This document shows, piece after piece, positions 61,249 through 64,000 of a DNA stretch of 64,000 bases. Under the pieces are notes generated by a model. That model worked only from the letters and a program-made list of their open reading frames with translations, was not told where the DNA came from and ran no database searches. A program made the translations under genes and the position numbers. The first letter of the stretch is position 1; each line of letters opens with the position of its first letter. The DNA lies in assembly GCA_035507035.1 (NCBI GenBank), contig DATJOJ010000068.1, forward strand, positions 15,449-79,448. Reading direction: 5' to 3'. This DNA is from DATJOJ01 sp035507035. Its GTDB lineage: Bacteria; Acidobacteriota; Terriglobia; Terriglobales; Acidobacteriaceae.

Positions 61249-62572
61249 TTTTGAAAACGACGCCGTTATTATTCGTCCCGCCCGCGCTGGTAGTGCCATA
61301 AAGATTGCCGGCGCCGTCCAGCAACAAACTTCCCCACTCGGGATCTGCGCCTTCCGGGCCAGCGAAGGCGTGCAAAACCGTAAAGTTTCCTTTCGTGTCG
61401 ATTTTGAAAATCGTCCCGCAACCATAGGGCGGATTGCAATTGGAATTTCCACTTTCGCTGGTAGCGCCGTAGATATTGCCCGCCGGGTCGAGCACCACGC
61501 CGGACACCGGAAATGATCCGTCGGTTCCACCCGTGAAACTGTAAAGAACAGTTTCCTGGTGGGTGTTGGGATCGACTTTAAAGACGACGCCGCATCCGGG
61601 AGGACCTTGCTCCATGAGTGGGCGAGATGGACGCAGGGCTGCAGAAACCGGCCGCGGGGCGGCAATGGAGCAGTTGACGTCGCCGCCTTCCTCGGTCGTG
61701 CCATAGAGATTGCCGGCAGAATCCTGCGCCAGATTCTGGCTGGGGTTCGCGCCATCTTGTGCGCCGGTAAAGATGTAGAGCTGAGTTTCGCCGGAGCTAT
61801 CGAGTTTGTAAACCGTTCCGCAGCCGAAGCCGAAGATGCTGCCGTAGGGGCAATTGCCGCCAAATTCGGTGGTGCCATAGAGGGCGCGACCCGGGACATC
61901 GACGATTAAGCCCGCCAACGGGGTGTTTCCGTCGGTAGAAAGCGAACCGAAGCTGTAAAGAATCTTTTCTCGCCCGGCGCTGGTGATTTCAAACACGGTG
62001 CCATAGCCATGGCTGCCGCCGTAGGCGGTAGTTCCATACTGATTGCCATTAGGGTCGGCAACAAGATGGCCGGGCGGTGGAGTAGCGCCGTCAGGAGTAT
62101 CGGCAAAGGTGTGCGTGACGGTCAGGCTGTCGCTGGGCGAAAGCTTAAAAGCGGTACCGCAGGCGCCGCCGGCATTGCCACATTGGCCTCCGTTGCCGCC
62201 GTAGGACGCCGTGCCATAGAGATTGCCGGCGGAGTCGCGAAGGAGACTTTCGTACGGTTGGTAGCCGTCGGAGCTACCGCGAAAACTGTAGAGCGTGCTC
62301 AGCGCGCCGGTGGAATCGATTTTGAAGATGGTTCCGCAGCCGTTGTAGCAACCGGGATCGCCGCCATACAAAGTAACGCCGTAGAGATTGTTCGCAGAGT
62401 CGCGAATGAGGGCTGGTTGCGGCGAAGAGCCATCGGTTCCGACGAAGTAATGAAGAACCGAGTAGGTTTGCGCTGAGGCAGGCTGAGTGGCCAGCACGAG
62501 CCCGAACGTTATGGCCAGCAAGAAAACGGTTCTGGCGAATGGCAAGCGATAGAGTGCGTCGGTAATCGTCAT
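61238..62572 (-). CDS. Secreted GloVer-type tandem-repeat protein
   Basis: 444 residues with a signal peptide (RTVFLLAITFGLVLATQPASA). About ten repeats of the form NLYGTTxxGG...GTVFKID follow, each with a phrase like LYSFTGGxDG. This is the repeat known from Gloeobacter and Verrucomicrobia proteins and common in Acidobacteria; it probably forms a beta-propeller outside the cell. Start at 62572 has GGAGG as ribosome binding site. Internal repetition also explains the long spurious reading frame on the same strand. Confidence 0.85.
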   Translation of the reverse strand: MTITDALYRLPFARTVFLLAITFGLVLATQPASAQTYSVLHYFVGTDGSSPQPALIRDSANNLYGVTLYGGDPGCYNGCGTIFKIDSTGALSTLYSFRGSSDGYQPYESLLRDSAGNLYGTASYGGNGGQCGNAGGACGTAFKLSPSDSLTVTHTFADTPDGATPPPGHLVADPNGNQYGTTAYGGSHGYGTVFEITSAGREKILYSFGSLSTDGNTPLAGLIVDVPGRALYGTTEFGGNCPYGSIFGFGCGTVYKLDSSGETQLYIFTGAQDGANPSQNLAQDSAGNLYGTTEEGGDVNCSIAAPRPVSAALRPSRPLMEQGPPGCGVVFKVDPNTHQETVLYSFTGGTDGSFPVSGVVLDPAGNIYGATSESGNSNCNPPYGCGTIFKIDTKGNFTVLHAFAGPEGADPEWGSLLLDGAGNLYGTTSAGGTNNNGVVFKITP

Positions 62573-62719
62573 ACTGCTTCCTCCCAATGTTTGAAGCGCT
62601 CGACGGTGGAGAATGGACTGCCGGTGGTGACGGGCTTTGGAATCCGAGAGAAGGTTAGGGAGTTGCCCGCCTACGGGTTTCGCTTGATGAAGAACTTGAG
62701 CCTTGGGAAAAGGAACAGG

Positions 62720-62896
62720 TTAGTCGACGACTTTGTAATCGCAGGCTTCGCGGCAGGGACGGCAATAATAAAGACCATCGAGGCACAGGCGAATTTCAAC
62801 CTGGGCGTAGCAGAGGCAGCAATAACGTTCGCAGTCGCAACGGTCTTCGGTCTGCTCGCATTGCGCGCAGTGGATTTTGGCCTTGGTGCCGGGCAT
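62720..62896 (-). CDS. Cys-rich small zinc-ribbon-like protein
   Basis: 58 residues with eleven cysteines arranged as CAQC, CDCERYCCLC and CLDGLYYCRPCREAC, suggesting two or three zinc or iron sites. The longer reading to 63301 overlaps gcvT on the opposite strand and is rejected. No partner is evident. It lies between the GloVer gene and gcvT. Confidence 0.6.
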   Translation of the reverse strand: MPGTKAKIHCAQCEQTEDRCDCERYCCLCYAQVEIRLCLDGLYYCRPCREACDYKVVD

Positions 62897-63061
62897 ACAA
62901 GGTAAATGTAGCGCCGGTCTGGGGCGCCGGAAAAGTGCCGATGGTAATGGGCCGCGAGGACCGAAAATTGGGGATGGGACTGCGGTTGCTGCCTTCGCCT
63001 TCAGCGTGGTACGGTAATGAGTCTCACCATTTTTTGCCCATTCACTTTGACTGAGGAAACT

Positions 63062-64000
63062 GTGTCCGCCGCAGAAGTCACTACGCCGATCATTCGTAAA
63101 ACCGCGCTGAACGCCGTCCATCGCCGCATGGGCGCAAAGATGGTGGAGTTTAATGGGTGGGAAATGCCGGTGGAGTATCCATCGGTGGGTGGAATCATTG
63201 CCGAACATAATGCGGTACGGCACGGCGTCGGAATTTTCGACGTAAGTCACATGGGAGACATATCGATGAAGGGGCGCGAGGCGCTGGCAGCGGTGCAGCA
63301 CATCTCCATGAACGATGCCTCGAAGCTAGCGATCGGGCAGGCGCAGTACTCGGCGTTGCTCTATCCGCAGGGGACGTTTGTCGATGATGTGATCGTGCAT
63401 AGACTCGGCGAGGATGAGTACCTGCTGGTGATCAACGCCGGGACGCGGGAGAAGGATTTCAACTGGGTGCGCGATAACACGCGGCAGTTTGATTGCAAGG
63501 TGGAGAATCTGTCGGATGATTTTACGCAGATTGCTATCCAGGGGCCGAAGGGCGTCGATTTGTTACAGAAGTTGACGGACGTGAACCTGGCAGGGGTGAA
63601 GTTTTATTGGGTGACGCGGGGAACGGTGTGCGGGCTGAAGCATATTTTGATCGCTCGGACTGGGTATACGGCGGAAGATGGATTCGAGATTTACGTTCCC
63701 GCGGACGAACGAACCAGCGCGATGGTATGGGAAAAGGTTCTCGAAGCGGGCAAGGAATTTGGCGCACTGCCGTGCGGGTTAGGAGCGCGCAACACGTTGC
63801 GACTCGAAGGCAAGCTACCGCTATACGGCCATGAAATCTCGGATACGATCAATGTTTGGGAAGCGGGGCTGGATCGCTTCTGCAAGATGGACAAGCCGGA
63901 GTTCATCGGGCGCGCGGCGCTGGAAAAGGCAAAAGGGTCGGTCAAACGGACGTTGGTCGGGCTGGAGATGGTGGAGCGCGGAATCGCTAGGGATGGTTAT
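63062..64000 (+). CDS. gcvT: Aminomethyltransferase (glycine cleavage T protein), partial
   Basis: 313 visible codons; the C-terminus is beyond the window. It transfers the methylene group of glycine to tetrahydrofolate. GAKMVEFNGWEMPVEYPS near residue 24, GIFDVSHMGDI near 57, and GLGARNTLRLEGKLPLYGHE near 238 match the family. GTG at 63062 with AGG 5 bases before is chosen; an in-frame ATG at 63017 would add 15 residues. No glycine riboswitch was recognised upstream. Confidence 0.94.
   Translation, partial: MSAAEVTTPIIRKTALNAVHRRMGAKMVEFNGWEMPVEYPSVGGIIAEHNAVRHGVGIFDVSHMGDISMKGREALAAVQHISMNDASKLAIGQAQYSALLYPQGTFVDDVIVHRLGEDEYLLVINAGTREKDFNWVRDNTRQFDCKVENLSDDFTQIAIQGPKGVDLLQKLTDVNLAGVKFYWVTRGTVCGLKHILIARTGYTAEDGFEIYVPADERTSAMVWEKVLEAGKEFGALPCGLGARNTLRLEGKLPLYGHEISDTINVWEAGLDRFCKMDKPEFIGRAALEKAKGSVKRTLVGLEMVERGIARDGY

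Noticed and set aside
60457..61899. Minus-strand reading frame of 480 codons
   Set aside because: It is a frame shadow of the repetitive GloVer gene and antisense to dinB; composition is low complexity.
62900..63061. Possible glycine riboswitch upstream of gcvT
   Set aside because: The conserved tandem-aptamer words were not found.
62720..63301. Long version (193 codons) of the Cys-rich small gene
   Set aside because: The extension overlaps gcvT and has no family pattern; only the last 58 codons look real.

Overview
The window reads as a contiguous piece of a moderately GC-rich, Gram-negative chromosome, most probably an acidobacterium of the Terriglobia (Koribacter/Sulfotelmatobacter-like). 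I infer this from the mix of Kdo/heptose LPS genes, a TonB-ExbB-ExbD-ExbD set with a TPR lipoprotein, GloVer-type tandem-repeat secreted proteins, a stand-alone methylmalonyl-CoA mutase large subunit, a GxxExxY protein and many short palindromic dispersed repeats. No rRNA, tRNA, CRISPR array, prophage or insertion sequence was seen. The window cuts a clpC gene at its left edge and a gcvT gene at its right edge.

Layout. 0-8 kb: clpC, a lipoprotein-export ABC pair (lolD plus a LolC/E permease), a secreted small protein, a DUF885 protein and an NmrA-like oxidoreductase. 8-13.4 kb: cytochrome c, a CHASE-PAS histidine kinase, a YdeI protein and a secreted BNR-repeat protein. 13.4-23.7 kb: a long minus-strand gene string running from ispD through a GxxExxY gene, ispF, tgt, yajC, secD, secF, tonB, exbB and two exbD genes to a TPR lipoprotein, i.e. 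isoprenoid precursor, tRNA queuosine, Sec-translocon and TonB-energy genes. 24-30.5 kb: an M1-type peptidase, a quinone oxidoreductase, a PIN-TRAM protein and small exported proteins. 30.6-36.9 kb: a plus-strand LPS-core cluster (waaA, lpxK, hldA, hldC, heptosyltransferase, a methyltransferase, DUF3108) with translationally overlapping genes. 38.6-41.1 kb: a small molybdenum-related group (outer-membrane-like protein, molybdopterin-fold protein, molbindin, modA). 41-53 kb: a STAS fusion protein, comEC, an RNA methyltransferase, a PadR regulator with a membrane methyltransferase, a Kelch/galactose-oxidase-like protein, coaX and birA. 53-64 kb: a TMTC-like glycosyltransferase with TPRs, methylmalonyl-CoA mutase, two PD-(D/E)XK-type nuclease-like proteins in a repeat-rich tract, DinB, a GloVer-repeat protein and gcvT.

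The most distinctive feature is not one gene but the density of short palindromic repeats. At least seven families are visible. They fill intergenic gaps, supply stop codons to secD and to a nuclease-like gene, sit directly against the stop codon of ispD, and are carried in frame inside tgt and the LolC/E-family permease. All three PD-(D/E)XK-fold proteins in the window lie inside such repeat clusters, which suggests a possible functional link between solitary nuclease-like proteins and repeat spread. This is inference and needs genome-wide testing.
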